This document shows positions 9,946 through 21,027 of a stretch of DNA of 64,000 nucleotides, piece after piece. Made by a program: the position numbers and the translations under genes. A model generated the notes under the pieces. That model made no database searches and was not told the DNA's origin. It saw only the letters and a program-made list of their open reading frames with translations. Within the stretch, counting starts at the first letter, position 1; every line of letters begins with the position of its first letter. Source of the DNA: Mycoplasma bradburyae (GTDB taxonomy: Bacteria > Bacillota_I > Bacilli_A > Mycoplasmatales > Mycoplasmoidaceae); the NCBI RefSeq assembly GCF_024339025.1, contig NZ_CP101415.1, positions 124,001 to 188,000 on the forward strand, read 5' to 3'.

Positions 9946-12100
9946 ATGGAAAATAAAAAGATATTTAAAAGAAATGATTTTTTAAATACATTTAGTAGAA
10001 CCTAAATCTTTATGAAAATTTACTGATAAAGAAATAACCGCTATCATTCAAAATGAGTTGGGACTATCAAAAGATTCTTATGAAGATATAAATGAAGAAT
10101 TAAATGGGGAAGAGTCCGCTATTTTAGATTTTGATGAAATCGATTTTGTTAATGACGACATTGAATCCCAACAAATAAATGACGCTTATTTAGCAGAAAT
10201 AATTAAATTAAAAGAAAAATCTAAAGAATTTATTAAACACGAAGTTCTATCTGATTTATATGATGATGAATGGAAAAATGCTGAACTAGAATTTTCTAAA
10301 GGTGTATACCAAGAATATGATATAGATTATATCGATGTTATTGATAACAAAGAAAAAGAAAAATTAGTTAGAATAATCGATTTATCAGATTATCAAAAAT
10401 TACCTATTACAACAGCAGAAAGCCTTCATGAAATTATTAAAAAACATGATTTTTCATCATTAAAATTACTAGTTTTAGATGGAATTTACTTTAATGAAAA
10501 ACAAAGATACTATCTACAATCATCTGTGTCTGGATGTTTATTTTACAAACATAATGATGATCGAATAAAACTAGATGTATATACATCAAAAAACTCTACA
10601 AGCACAAAAAGAAAAGATCTAGTTAATTTTTATTATGATTACCGAATTTTAACTGAGCTTGGTTATGATGTTTTGAAATGAAATGTTGTTTTAGTTAAAT
10701 ACTGTTTAAACAAAAAGAATGAAGTTGATTTTGTTTCAACAGAAATAGTTAATTGCAATAAAGGTGGATCTAATTTACCTGATAAAATAAAAAAAGAATT
10801 TAGTAAAGAACAATTTTTCCATCCAAGTTTTATTAAAGCTAAACAAGACATAAGAATAAGTGGTAATCAAGAATTAATCGCTGATTACCCGCAACATAAT
10901 TTAAAGACAGGTTCTTTTTGTAATGCTTTAAAAATGATGTCATTTCAAATTTTAGAATCAGAAGAAAAAGAAGCATATAAATTTCAGACAAATTATTTCT
11001 TAGAAGTAAGAAATGCATTTGATAACATTTTTGATGAAATGATTGATATCAAAGATACTAATGTAGGCAAAATTGAGTTATCAAATGCTTATTTTGGAGA
11101 TTTTTATAAAAATCCGAACGACTCTATGATCAGATACACATTAGGTAAAAAAGTGTTTGAACCTTTTTTACTAAGTGGAAACGTTTATTCAATTAATAAA
11201 TTTTTCGATAAAAATGGAAATTTAGTATTTCCATTAGTAAATAAAGATGGCGAAAAATTTAAAATAAGCGATTTCATCAAATACATAAATGCTAACCCGC
11301 CTCCTAAGCCAATAAAATATTTATCTGTTTTTAGTAAAGCATACACCCCTAGTATTGTTGAAAGTTATGTCAACCCAAATACTCACCAAGCATTTGCTAA
11401 ATTAAAAAATAAAAAGGTTTATTTTGACTTTGAGTCAATTTGTCATTTATTTGCGCCAATGGATGATATTTTGCCAAATATGCAAATAATAACGCAAAAT
11501 TCTTTCATTATTGATCATAATGACGGCTCAGAACTTGTATGTGTTAATGATGTAATTGATCCATTGAAATTGGATATTAATTGATTTATAAAGATAATTA
11601 AAGATCTACATCAAGGTCCAGATTATAGTTATGTTGTATACAATGCTACCTTTGAACGATCTAGATTGTATGAAATGGGCGCTTATATTGAAAGATGTAA
11701 AAAACTATATCCAGAGAAATTTAGCGATCCATCTGATTTAGAAATTGATTTCTTGCAAAAAGTTAAAGAAATTGATGCTAACCTATTTGATTTAGCTGAT
11801 TTCTTTAACTTGAATAAAGACTTAATAGTCATTAATTCATTAAATGGATATTACTCAATTAAAAAAGTTTTATTATTAACATCTCAAGAACAACGAAAAG
11901 AAGCTAAAGCCGTTGATTACGCGACACTTAATGTGAAAAGAGGTGATATTGCGCAAAAACTAACAGCTAAACGTTTCTTAGGATTAGTTGATGATAAGGA
12001 ATGAGAAGAAATAGCAACTGATTTAGCTACATATTGCGAAAACGATGTTAGATCAATGATCGCTGTTGAGTACTTCATAAGAGATTTATTAAAAAGATAG
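9946..12100 (+). CDS. DUF2779-domain protein with RNase H-like exonuclease fold, frameshifted near the start
   Basis: The main frame runs to TAG at 12100 and shows DUF2779 hallmarks: KNKKVYFDFESICHLFAPM (an acidic DEDD-exonuclease-like site), SYVVYNATFERSRLYEM and ATYCENDVRSMIAVEYFIRDLL. The N-terminal half resembles a restriction-like nuclease region, but its motifs are not clear. The ATG at 9946, 2 bases after fmt, gives MENKKIFKRNDFL and then leaves frame at a T6A3 run (9978-9986). Removing one A joins it to IHLVEPKSLWKF, the lead-in expected for this family. As written, only internal starts such as TTG 10058 reach the main frame. It may be a pseudogene, a phase-variable gene or a sequencing slip. 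Confidence 0.75.
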
Positions 12101-12185
12101 AATAAATCTATAGAATCATAATAACTAATTAACCATTCATAATTTATTTGTAGAATAATAATATTAAACTTAAGGATGATACAAA

Positions 12186-12674
12186 ATGATTTACGACAAA
12201 TTAGAAAATTTTAGTAAATATTTAACAATTAATAAATATTTTCCTAAGATCAAACAGTTTTTAGAAGATCATAACTATGATTTATCTAAATTATCAGTTG
12301 GTATTCATGAAATTGATGGTAAGGATTTATACTTAAATGTATTAGACTCTGTTGTTTATCAAAAAACAGAAGCCAGATATGAACTTCATAAACACTATGG
12401 TGATGTTCATATAGTTTTTGAACCAGGTGAAATTTACTTTAGCCAACACGCAGAAGATGCAAAAGATATGCAAGTAGAAATTCCTTATAACGAACAAAAA
12501 GATGTAACTTTTTATGTCTCAGATACGACAAATGACAAAGTTTCTAATAATCGTTTAGTGCCTTCTAAAAATTCTTTTGTAGTATTCTTACCAGGAGATT
12601 TACACGCACCTAGAGTATCTGAAAATCCTTCAAATAATATCATTAAATATATTTTTAAATTTAGATGTTCATAA
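12186..12674 (+). CDS. YhcH/YjgK/YiaL family protein
   Basis: The 162-residue cupin-like protein has the family pattern ARYELHKHYGDVHIVFEPGE and NSFVVFLPGDLHAPRV, whose His and Glu residues form the metal site. Related proteins (EbgC, NanQ, TabA) act on sugar anomers or in sialic-acid use and biofilm control. The substrate here is unknown. AAGGAT lies 7-12 bases before the ATG. Its 3' end overlaps the next gene by 10 bases. Confidence 0.85.
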   Translation: MIYDKLENFSKYLTINKYFPKIKQFLEDHNYDLSKLSVGIHEIDGKDLYLNVLDSVVYQKTEARYELHKHYGDVHIVFEPGEIYFSQHAEDAKDMQVEIPYNEQKDVTFYVSDTTNDKVSNNRLVPSKNSFVVFLPGDLHAPRVSENPSNNIIKYIFKFRCS

Positions 12675-14689
12675 AAAAAATAATTAAATTTTTATCGCTG
12701 TTTTTTATTGCTTTTTTAGGCTTATTAAGCCTAAATATTACTATATCTAATAGCTATAAAATTAACAGTTATGAACAAAGTTTGCAAGCTACAGAAACTA
12801 AAGAAAATCTTGAACCATTTTATAGCGATTTAAAAAATGTAGCCGAACAAAAAACAATTAAACTTTTTTTGACAAGTGATAATTATCAATCAGTTGTAAC
12901 ATCATTGATGTTATCGCAATATTTTTTAAACGATAAGGTTGTTGATGATGGTTACAGCCCTATCGTATTTTTATACCAACAACAACTAGTTAACGATCAA
13001 GATTTTAGTATTAATATCACTAGTAATATTCCAAATTGATTTGACAATAATTATCCGAAAAATAAAGCAATTATTCAAACGAATAATAGCTCTATTTTTA
13101 ACGATAAATCCAACCTAAGTTATACTGCTGCTAATGTTTTAACTTTTCTAGATTATATTAGAGTGTATTTCCACGATAAATACACAAGTAATCCAGAATT
13201 AGAATACAAGCCATTATTATTTGATATTTTTCTAACGCCAAAATTACTGGCGAATATCTGAGATAACCATTCAATAGCTTTATATAATTTTTTAGCATAT
13301 GTTAATCGTTTTCATTTGATTTCGAATGATAACTACCTAAAAACTATTTTTCTTAAAAATTATGTTGACCGCTTAAATGATAAACTCATTAATAAAAGTT
13401 CTGATGAAGTTTTAAATATTTATCAAGAAAAATTCGATAAGATTTTTGTTAATGCAACAAAGTTAGAAAGCTCTAAAAATTTTTTAAATGTTTTTAGTGA
13501 CGATTCAAGAAATGATGAAAACTTAGATGTTTTCAAAGAGACCTCATTATATGAATTAATATTTGATGAATCAAAATTCGTTTTTTATGATGGTTTATCA
13601 TATACGATTAATAACGATAAAATTAATGATAAATTAAAACTTAAGATTTATTTTTATGAGAAGATTTATGATCTTTTCTTTAAATCGAATCAGTTAATGA
13701 TTGATAAATCGAAAATTAATTTATTGATTCATCAATATTTAAATATATTTTTATTAACTGATCAATTTAATGTAGCAAATTTCTTTTATAAAAATCAAAA
13801 CCTTTTTAATATTAATAAAAAAACATTCATTTTTTTAGAACCAGCTGCTCCTACTAAATTAGGTTTAAATGATATTAATCTAAGTAGTTCTATAAATCGT
13901 TGAAAATTTGATGAATATAAATCAATTCTAAAAACATTTAGAAAAATTTATCCAAGCAACAAGTACAATTTTTTATACATAACCAATCCTATGTTTGATG
14001 GTTTTAAAAGTCGTTTTAATGCTTTTCAAGAACTATTAAATATAAATGATTTAGATATTATCTATACCAAGCCAAGTTCAGCATTTTTATTATTCTATGA
14101 ATTGCTAAATCAATACCAAAAAAGTGTAACTAGCAATATAGCTAGTTCGATTATAGTTGGCGGAATTGATTTTAATGATGACAATGTCTTAGACATTCTT
14201 AATTATTTGAAAAACAACACAACTTGAAACGATGAAGATATCAAAAATGTGATTAGAAATATTGATAATTTTCCTATCCCATTAACATTTTTGATTAATG
14301 ATTTTGATCTAACAAAAAGAAACGAACCTTCAGAGTATTTTGTCTTAAATAAATCTTATATAACTTTATCTCAAGGTTTGATTAATGATAATGAAGGTTT
14401 AAAAATAGCTTCTAATTTATTAGGATCAAAAAGATTTTTTGATAAAAATGGCTTTAATGAATACGATCCAATTGTAAGATACAATTTAATAATCAATGAG
14501 TTAAATGATGGAGGTAAAAAAGAAACCACTGTTTCTATTTCGTTAATTGTTATAGCAACGGTATTAATTGCTCTGGTTATTTCTACAATGATTTTTATCA
14601 TTTATAATTATAAAAGGCTTAATCAAGCTAAAAAACGCTGATCAAAGTATATAGCTAAATGAAAAGAAAAAGAAGATAACAATGCCTAG
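12665..14689 (+). CDS. Large membrane-anchored protein of unknown function
   Basis: The 674-residue protein has an N-terminal hydrophobic segment (residues about 5-25, no lipobox cysteine) and a C-terminal membrane segment (VSISLIVIATVLIALVISTMIFIIY, about residues 615-640) followed by a basic tail. The roughly 590 residues between should face outward and are Asn/Asp/Tyr/Phe-rich, as in many mycoplasma surface proteins. No catalytic motif was recognised. It contains at least six TGA Trp codons. It overlaps the YhcH-type gene (10 bases) and yebC (8 bases). It may be a solute-binding or surface protein related to sugar use, but that is only a guess from its neighbour. Confidence 0.78.
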
Positions 14690-15386
14690 AAAACACTTAA
14701 TTGCTAATCAAATTAATAAAAAACAACAATCTAATGCTAAGTTATGACAAAAATTAGCTAAAGAAATTAAAGCTGCTGTTAAAGTTGGGGGAACTGACCC
14801 TGAGACTAACTATCGTCTTAAAGCGGCTATTGATAAAGCTTTATCTTATAACTTATCAAAAGAATCTATTAATAGAAACATCTTTGGTGGTTCTAATAAA
14901 GATGAAGATAATTTGATTGAAGCAGAATACGAAATCTATGGACCTAATGGTTTAGGAATCATTGTTAGAACATTATCTGATAATCCTAACCGTGTTATTT
15001 CTTCTTTGAATGGTTATATATCTAAATTAAAAGGATCATTAGCTAAGCCTAATAGTGTCAAGATTAATTTTCAACAACAAGGAATTATCTTAACCGACTT
15101 AAATAATTTCCATGAGGAAACATTATTAGGTCTTTTAATTGATTATGAATTAATTGATATAAATTCAGATGATGAAGGATATGAGATTATAACTACCCCT
15201 AATTCTTATTATCAAGTTAAGGAGAAGTTAGAATCTGCTAAATTTAATATCCACCATTCTGAATTAAAATTAGTACCTCTTTCATACGTCTCACTTAATC
15301 CAGAACAGACAGAATTATTCGAAAGATTTGTCGCTTCTTGTGAAAATGATGACGATATTCAATGAATGGTTGCTAATAACGAATAA
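14682..15386 (+). CDS. YebC/PmpR family transcription or translation regulator
   Basis: The 234-residue protein has the YebC order: MPRKHLIANQINKKQQSNAKLW, AAVKVGGTDPETNYRLKAAIDKAL, then IEAEYEIYGPNGLGIIVRTLSDN, and a C-terminal domain with YYQVKEKLESAKFNI. Family members bind DNA as regulators, and some help ribosomes through proline-rich stretches. The usual AGHSKWANI start is replaced by a shorter, more divergent lead. The start overlaps the upstream gene by 8 bases. The stop is 8 bases before the -10 box of the tRNA cluster. Confidence 0.9.
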
Positions 15387-15393
15387 TTTGTGA

Positions 15394-15399
15394 TATAAT
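15394..15399 (+). promoter_or_regulatory. -10 box of tRNA cluster 1
   Basis: TATAAT, 21 bases upstream of the mature 5' end of tRNA-Asn. All six tRNAs downstream are on the same strand and could be one transcript. Confidence 0.65.
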
Positions 15400-15419
15400 T
15401 TTAAAGGCAATAATAAAAA

Positions 15420-15494
15420 GGCCACATAGCTCAGCGGTAGAGCAACCGGCTGTTAACCGGTTGGTCACAGGTTCAAATCCTGTTGTGGCCGCCA
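15420..15494 (+). tRNA. tRNA-Asn(GTT)
   Basis: Cloverleaf with acceptor GGCCACA/TGTGGCC, anticodon loop CTGTTAA and T-arm ACAGGTTCAAATCCTGT. CCA is encoded. Confidence 0.96.
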
Positions 15495-15499
15495 TTATT

Positions 15500-15576
15500 G
15501 GCGCGTTGGTGAAGTGACTTAACACACACGCCTTTCACGCGTGCATTCACGGGTTTGAATCCCGTACGCGTCACCA
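15500..15576 (+). tRNA. tRNA-Glu(TTC)
   Basis: Acceptor GGCGCGT/ACGCGTC (one G-T pair), anticodon loop CTTTCAC and T-arm CGGGTTTGAATCCCG. CCA is encoded. Confidence 0.95.
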
Positions 15577-15610
15577 TTAAAAATAAACTAACTAACTAAC
15601 AAAAACTAAC

Positions 15611-15693
15611 GAGGTTCAAAATTTCCTCTGTTGTCGGAGTCTAACTCCTCCGATAACATAAAATTTTTTTACTAAGGATAAAACCTTAGTAAA
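15611..15693 (+). repeat. Spacer with three tandem hairpins inside tRNA cluster 1
   Basis: Between tRNA-Glu and tRNA-Val lie three inverted repeats in a row. The first is GAGG/CCTC around TTCAAAATTT (15611-15628). The second is a 10-bp stem GTTGTCGGAG/CTCCGATAAC with one G-U pair (15630-15657), followed by a T7 run. The third is a 10-bp perfect stem TTTACTAAGG/CCTTAGTAAA (15668-15693), ending one base before tRNA-Val. Together they look like a terminator or attenuator plus a processing hairpin. ACTA repeats precede them. Confidence 0.6.
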
Positions 15694-15694
15694 T

Positions 15695-15770
15695 GGAGTG
15701 TTAGCTCAGGCGGGAGAGCATATGCCTTACAAGCATAGGGTCGGGGGTTCGATCCCCTCACACTCCACCA
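15695..15770 (+). tRNA. tRNA-Val(TAC)
   Basis: Acceptor GGAGTGT/ACACTCC, anticodon stem TATGC/GCATA with loop CTTACAA and a G-rich T-arm. CCA is encoded. Confidence 0.96.
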
Positions 15771-15771
15771 T

Positions 15772-15847
15772 GCCGACTTAGCTCAATCGGCAGAGCAACT
15801 GACTTGTAATCAGTAGGTTGTAGGTTCAATTCCTATAGTCGGCACCA
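15772..15847 (+). tRNA. tRNA-Thr(TGT)
   Basis: Acceptor GCCGACT/AGTCGGC, anticodon stem ACTGA/TCAGT with loop CTTGTAA. CCA is encoded. Confidence 0.96.
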
Positions 15848-15851
15848 TAAT

Positions 15852-15927
15852 GCTTCTTTAGCTCAGACGGTAGAGCAAGTGACTCTTAATCACTGGGTCG
15901 TGGGTTCGATCCCCTCAAGGAGCACCA
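15852..15927 (+). tRNA. tRNA-Lys(CTT)
   Basis: Acceptor GCTTCTT/AAGGAGC (one T-G pair), anticodon stem AGTGA/TCACT with loop CTCTTAA. CCA is encoded. Confidence 0.95.
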
Positions 15928-15931
15928 TGTT

Positions 15932-16017
15932 GCACTCGTGGCGGAACTGGCAGACGCGCTAGACTTAGGATCTAGTATCATTACGATGTGGGGGTTCAAG
16001 TCCCTTCGGGTGCACCA
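15932..16017 (+). tRNA. tRNA-Leu(TAG)
   Basis: 86-base class II tRNA with a long variable arm. Acceptor GCACTCG/CGGGTGC, anticodon stem CTAGA/TCTAG with loop CTTAGGA. CCA is encoded. It is the last tRNA of cluster 1. Confidence 0.95.
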
Positions 16018-16047
16018 TTAAAATACATTTATCTCAAATAGTATTTT

Positions 16048-16081
16048 GTTTAATAAATTATCTTGGCGAGATTTATTAAAC
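16048..16081. repeat. Perfect 11-bp inverted repeat downstream of tRNA-Leu
   Basis: GTTTAATAAAT (16048-16058) pairs with ATTTATTAAAC (16071-16081) around a 12-base loop that contains CTTGGCGAG. There is no T run, so it is not a classical terminator. It may protect or process the 3' end of the tRNA transcript. Confidence 0.55.
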
Positions 16082-16127
16082 TTTATAAAAAGCTGCTTAA
16101 GCAACTAATAAAATTCTATTTAAATAT

Positions 16128-16159
16128 AAAGACTTTGAATTATATTCAAAGTCTTTTTT
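16128..16159 (+). terminator. Terminator after tRNA cluster 1
   Basis: 12-bp perfect stem AAAGACTTTGAA/TTCAAAGTCTTT with a 5-base loop, followed by more T residues. Confidence 0.85.
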
Positions 16160-16276
16160 GCTTATATCACATATTTTATAAATTTAAATAGTTATTTAGC
16201 TTGACGGATCAAAAAATGGTTGCTTTAAAACCATTTAATTTAAACTTAGCTAAATAAATAGGATTAAAAAGTAATT

Positions 16277-16282
16277 TATAAT
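16277..16282 (+). promoter_or_regulatory. -10 box for the small membrane protein and ptsG
   Basis: TATAAT, 32 bases before the ATG at 16314. ptsG starts only 38 bases after that gene ends, so it is likely in the same transcript. Confidence 0.5.
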
Positions 16283-16313
16283 AAATAAGAATGGCTGAAG
16301 AAAACAAAAAGAA

Positions 16314-16595
16314 ATGACTTTAGAAATATTAAAAAATGTTTACATTATTTTAAGCTCTCTAATGCTTATCATTTGTTTAGTTTTTTGAGGTATATCATTT
16401 TATTTATATTGAAATCGATATAAAAAAAGAAAAGTAGCTAGTGATAGCGCATTCGGTAGAACTATTAAGGATGAACAGATAAAACTCACCTGATGACAAA
16501 AAAACGGGGGATATTTATTATTCGTTTTAGGTTTTTTTGCTTTAATGTTTGCGATTGCTGGATTTACTTATTATGTCGTTAATTTTAGTGTTTAA
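16314..16595 (+). CDS. Small two-pass membrane protein, unknown function
   Basis: The 93-residue frame from the ATG at 16314 is open only when TGA is read as Trp. It has two hydrophobic segments (about residues 8-30, VYIILSSLMLIICLVFWGISFYLY, and residues 65-90, GYLLFVLGFFALMFAIAGFTYYVV). These are joined by a basic loop (KKRKVASDSAFGRTIKDEQ). No family was recognised with certainty. It sits directly upstream of ptsG in the same direction. Confidence 0.7.
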
Positions 16596-16632
16596 AATGA
16601 TTTTATAAATGGACAAACTGAAATAATTAATA

Positions 16633-19380
16633 ATGGCTTCAACTACAAATCAAATTAATGTTCAGCAGAATCATCCAAGTGGTTGGAAGAGATTCTCTGG
16701 TAAATTTAAAGAAGTTGTTGGTAAGTTATCAAGTGGTTTAATGATTCCGATCGCAGTATTACCAATTGCGGGATTATTGCTAGGGATTTTTGCTGCTGTT
16801 CAAAATAATATAGATCCAACGAATTATAAAGTTCTTTATTCAATAGCTTCTTTTTTCAAAAATGGTGCTGATAAAATTTTCGGAAACTTACCAGCGCTGT
16901 TTGCAGTTGCGATAGCTGTCGCATTTACCAACCAATCAGGGATAGCTGCGTTTGCTGCTTTAGTAGGTTGAATTGTATTCAATGCTACTCAAAACGCTTT
17001 AATTTTCCCAGATGCTGTTAAAGATGACACATTCACAATTTTATTCTGAGAAAATGTACCTAAAAGCGCGTTAAGTGAAAATGTTGGTATAAAATCTTTA
17101 AGTACATCAGTATTCGGTGGGATTATCGTAGGGTCTATTACAGCTTACTTATTTAATAAATTCCACACAATCCAATTACCTAAATTTATTGGATTCTTTA
17201 ATGGTAACCGCTTTGTTCCGATTATTACTTTCTTAGCTATGTTACCAACTGCTCTAATCATGCTTATGATTTGACCGGGTGTTAGTATCGCGCTTAATTA
17301 CATAGGTGAAAACTTAGGTAATTTAGCTAGAAATGGTAATACTAACTCATTATTCTTCGGATATATTGAAAGAGCATTAGTTCCGTTTGGTTTACACCAC
17401 GCGTTCTATACTCCTTTATGATATTCAAGTGCTGGTGGTAGCATTGTAAATATTATTTCTGATAATGAACATGCGATTGCTCCGTTAATTTTAACTACTG
17501 ATGCTGACGGATCACAAGTTATTCGTAAAATTGTAGGTGTAGCAACTCAAGCAGTTGATAAGCCAGTTGGCTTCACACCTCAAGACTGAGCAAACTGAAA
17601 GCAAGTAGTATTAGCGTTAAATAACAATAAACTTCCTAGTACTGAAGAATTACAAGGTGACCAAAAAATCTGATTTGCTATTAACTCTATCTTTGTAGGT
17701 AAATCAGTTTATTTATCTGGTCAATCTGCCCCTTATACATTTACATTCAAATCATTTGCTGACTCAACTCTAAACCATCCAAGTTTAATTGCTTCAGCTG
17801 TAATTGATGGGAAAACAGTAATAGGTTCTGAGCTTCTTAAACAAATAGCTAGCAGTTCTACTGGTAGTGTTAAATTAGGTGCTAATGATTCTGTTTTCTA
17901 TGCATTCCCTGGCGTAAACCCTGGTCAATATTCTCAAGGTAAATTTGCGTTTATGATCTTTGGTTTACCAGCTGCTGGTGCTGCGATGATTATGGCAGCT
18001 CCTAAAGATCAAAGAAAATATGCATCTTCAATTGTAATCTCTGCATCATTCACTTCATTCTTAACTGGTATTACTGAACCAATTGAATTTACGTTCTTAT
18101 TCTTAGCTCCTTACTTATTCTGAGGATTCCACGCTATTGCTTGTGCGATTTCATTCTGATTAACAACTTTAATTGGAGCTAACATAAGTCAAACATTCTC
18201 TGGTGGTATTATCGATTTAACAATCTACGGATTTATTCCTGATGCGTTAGGCGCTCAAACTGGTAGCTGAATCCCATTAGTATTAGGTTTATTCTATATT
18301 CCTTTATACTACTTCGTGTTCTACTTCATCATTACAAAACGTGATTTAAAAACACCAGGTCGTGGTGCTACAAAACTTTACACTAAAGCTGATTACAAAG
18401 CTAAAACTAGCCAATCTGAATCAACTCAATCTAGTGTAACTAATTTCAAACCAATTGAAATTACTTCTTATAAACTAATCAATGCGTTTGGTGGTGTTGA
18501 AAACATTACAGCTGTAAATGCTTGCGCTACTAAATTAAGAGTATCAGTTAAAGCTAAATCAAATGTTAATTTTGATGAAGTTAATTCATTAGGTTCACTA
18601 GGTACTTATGCTATAAGTGATACATTAGTGCACGCTGTTTATGGTGGTGATGCTGACGTAATCAAATCTAATATGCAAAAGATGTTAGATAAGAATTATG
18701 ATGCTACTGAAATTAAAAAAGTTGCTGGCGTTTTAGAAGATAAACCAACTGAACAACCAAAAGCTGAAACTAAACCAGCTAATGAAGAAATTAAACAACC
18801 AACTCCAATAGTTGATGATAAGACTAAAGAAATTGATCCATCAATGCCTAAAGCTACTCCTGAGGCTGATATCAAAGAATCAGATATCATTGAAGTATAC
18901 AGCCCAGTTAAAGGTATTGTTAAAGATCTAACTGAAGTTCCAGACCCTTCATTTGCTGCTAAGATTACTGGTGATGGTTTAGCAGTTGAACCAACTGATG
19001 AAATGTTCTATTCACCAGTTGATGGTAAATTAGAATTAGCATTCAACACAGGTCATGCCTACTTCTTTGATGCTAAAGGCGCTAAGATCTTAATTCACGT
19101 TGGTATTGATACAGTATCATTAAACTCAAATAATACTGACACTGAAAATTTAATCGGCTTTACATTGTTCTCTAAATCAGGTGATAATGTTTTATACAAA
19201 AACACTCCAGTAGTTAAAGCTAACCTTGAAATTATTAAAAAACAAGAATTATCAACAGTTACACCAATCTTAGCTTTAAAAGCTACTTTAGAAGAATATG
19301 ATCTAAAACTAGTTGCTAAGTCAGGTGATCAAGTAAATGTTGGTGATGTATTATTCAAATTAATTAAAAAGAATAAATAA
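16633..19380 (+). CDS. ptsG: PTS glucose transporter subunit IICBA
   Basis: The 915-residue fused permease imports and phosphorylates glucose. Order: IIC membrane domain (residues about 20-560, with GLHHAFYTP and the signature GITEPIEF near residue 480), IIB with phospho-cysteine Cys631 in NACATKLRV, a proline- and glutamate-rich linker (about 700-745), then IIA with DPSFAAKITGDGLAVEP, NTGHAYFF and phospho-His822 in ILIHVGIDTV. All three domains appear intact. The IIC domain holds an expanded region around residues 285-430. GapN directly downstream fits a glycolytic grouping. A strong terminator follows. Confidence 0.97.
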
Positions 19381-19395
19381 ACCAAATTCTATATA

Positions 19396-19430
19396 AAATA
19401 AAGTGCTTTTAATTGCACTTTATTTTTTTT
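19396..19430 (+). terminator. ptsG terminator
   Basis: 11-bp perfect stem AAATAAAGTGC/GCACTTTATTT with an 8-base loop and a T run. Confidence 0.9.
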
Positions 19431-19466
19431 ATTTTTTAATAATAATAATTCAAATTTTCACAAATT

Positions 19467-20954
19467 ATGAGTAACAATAGCTGTTTAAAAAATAAAGCGT
19501 GCAATGCTAGTTCTTATGATTTTAAAGATAAATATCATAAGTTAAAAGGTTTGATTAATAATCAGGAAGTAGGTTCTAGTTCATTAATTGAAATTAAATC
19601 GCCAATCGATAATGAAGTAAGTGGTTCATTTTATGGAATGACATCAGATGAAATTGATGATGCATATGAAAAAGCTAATGAAGCATTTAAGATCTGATCT
19701 AAGCAAACTTATACTTATCGTAAGGATAAGATTATTAAGTTTGCAGAATTATTAGATCAACAAAAAGAAGAGTTAGCTAACTTATTAACAGATAATATTG
19801 CCAAAGCTTATAATGAATCCTTAACTGAAATTACTCGTTCAGTTAAATATATTTATGACACAATATCTGTTTATGAAGAGATGATCAATAATCCATTAGT
19901 TATTGATGAAACAATTCATAAAGTTAAGAATAAAACAGGTAAATTTATTCGCGAACCACTAGGTGTAGTTTTAAATATCTCGCCATGAAACTATCCTTTA
20001 AACACACCACTATCAAAGATGATACCAACTTTGATAGCTGGTAATACAGTTGTTTATAAAGTTGCTACTCAGGCTGCTATCATCGGAATTAAATTAGCGC
20101 ATTTATTTAAACAAGCAGGATTTGATCCCGGGGTTGTTCAATGTGTTGTAGGTCTTGGTCGAGAAATAGGTGATAAATTAAATACTAATAAACATATTAA
20201 AAGCATCTCATTTACAGGTAGCACACCGGTTGGTTTAAAACTCTTAAAACAAGCAGCAGTTGGTAATATTTCATTAGAACTAGGTGGAAAAGATGCAGCT
20301 CTAATTTTAAGTGATTATGACAAAGAATTAACAATCAAAGAAATCATAAAAGGAGCTTATGGTTACTCAGGGCAAAGATGTACTGCAATTAAAAGAGTTT
20401 TAATTAAAGATGAAGATGCTGATGAATTCGTTAATTTATTAAAAGAACAAGTTAAGGAATTGCATCTAGGTAATCCTTTCGATAATCCATCATTAGTACC
20501 AGTAATTGATAAACCTTCGGCTGATTATATTAAAGAACTATACGATGATGCAATAAGCAAGAATGCTATTGTATTAAACGGTGGAGATTTTGAAAAAAAC
20601 TGAATTGATGCAATCTTATTGGATCATGTAACTAAAGATATGCGTATAGCTTGAGAAGAACCTTTTGGACCAATCTTACCAATCATAAGAGTTAAGAATG
20701 AAGCTGAAATGATCAAACTTCATAATGACTCAGAATATGGTTTGCAAGCTAGTATATTTACTTCTTCTCAAGATAAGTTTGATACTATAGCTAACCAACT
20801 AGAAGCTGGTACAATCAATTGAAATCGTTCGTCATCTAGGGGACCTGATTTTTTTCCTTTTTTAGGGGTTAAGGATTCTGGTGTTGGTGTTCAAGGAATT
20901 AAAGATACGATACTATCAGTAACTCGTTATAAAGGTTTTGTTTATAATCGTTAA
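19467..20954 (+). CDS. gapN: NADP-dependent non-phosphorylating glyceraldehyde-3-phosphate dehydrogenase
   Basis: The 495-residue aldehyde dehydrogenase superfamily protein has cofactor-site segments ISPWNYPLNTPLSKMIP and SFTGSTPVGLKL, LELGGKDAALIL, and catalytic Cys305 in YSGQRCTAIKR. The C-terminal segment RGPDFFPFLGVKDSGVGVQG is characteristic of GapN and not of general aldehyde dehydrogenases. It would oxidise glyceraldehyde-3-phosphate to 3-phosphoglycerate while making NADPH. The N terminus has an extra cysteine-containing lead (NNSCLKNKACN). It follows the ptsG terminator, so it has its own promoter. Confidence 0.9.
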
Positions 20955-20962
20955 AATTAATA

Positions 20963-20968
20963 TATAAT
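20963..20968 (+). promoter_or_regulatory. -10 box for rpmE
   Basis: TATAAT 60 bases before the rpmE ATG. The leader contains a small AGCTTT/AAAGCT hairpin. Confidence 0.55.
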
Positions 20969-21027
20969 TAATAAAGAAGCTTTTTATAAAGCTAAGTTAA
21001 TATTAAGGTCAATAAAAATAATTAATA

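Noticed and set aside
16291-16323. Ten-codon frame MAEENKKKWL upstream of the small membrane protein
   Set aside because: Too short to support, and it overlaps the membrane protein start in another frame.
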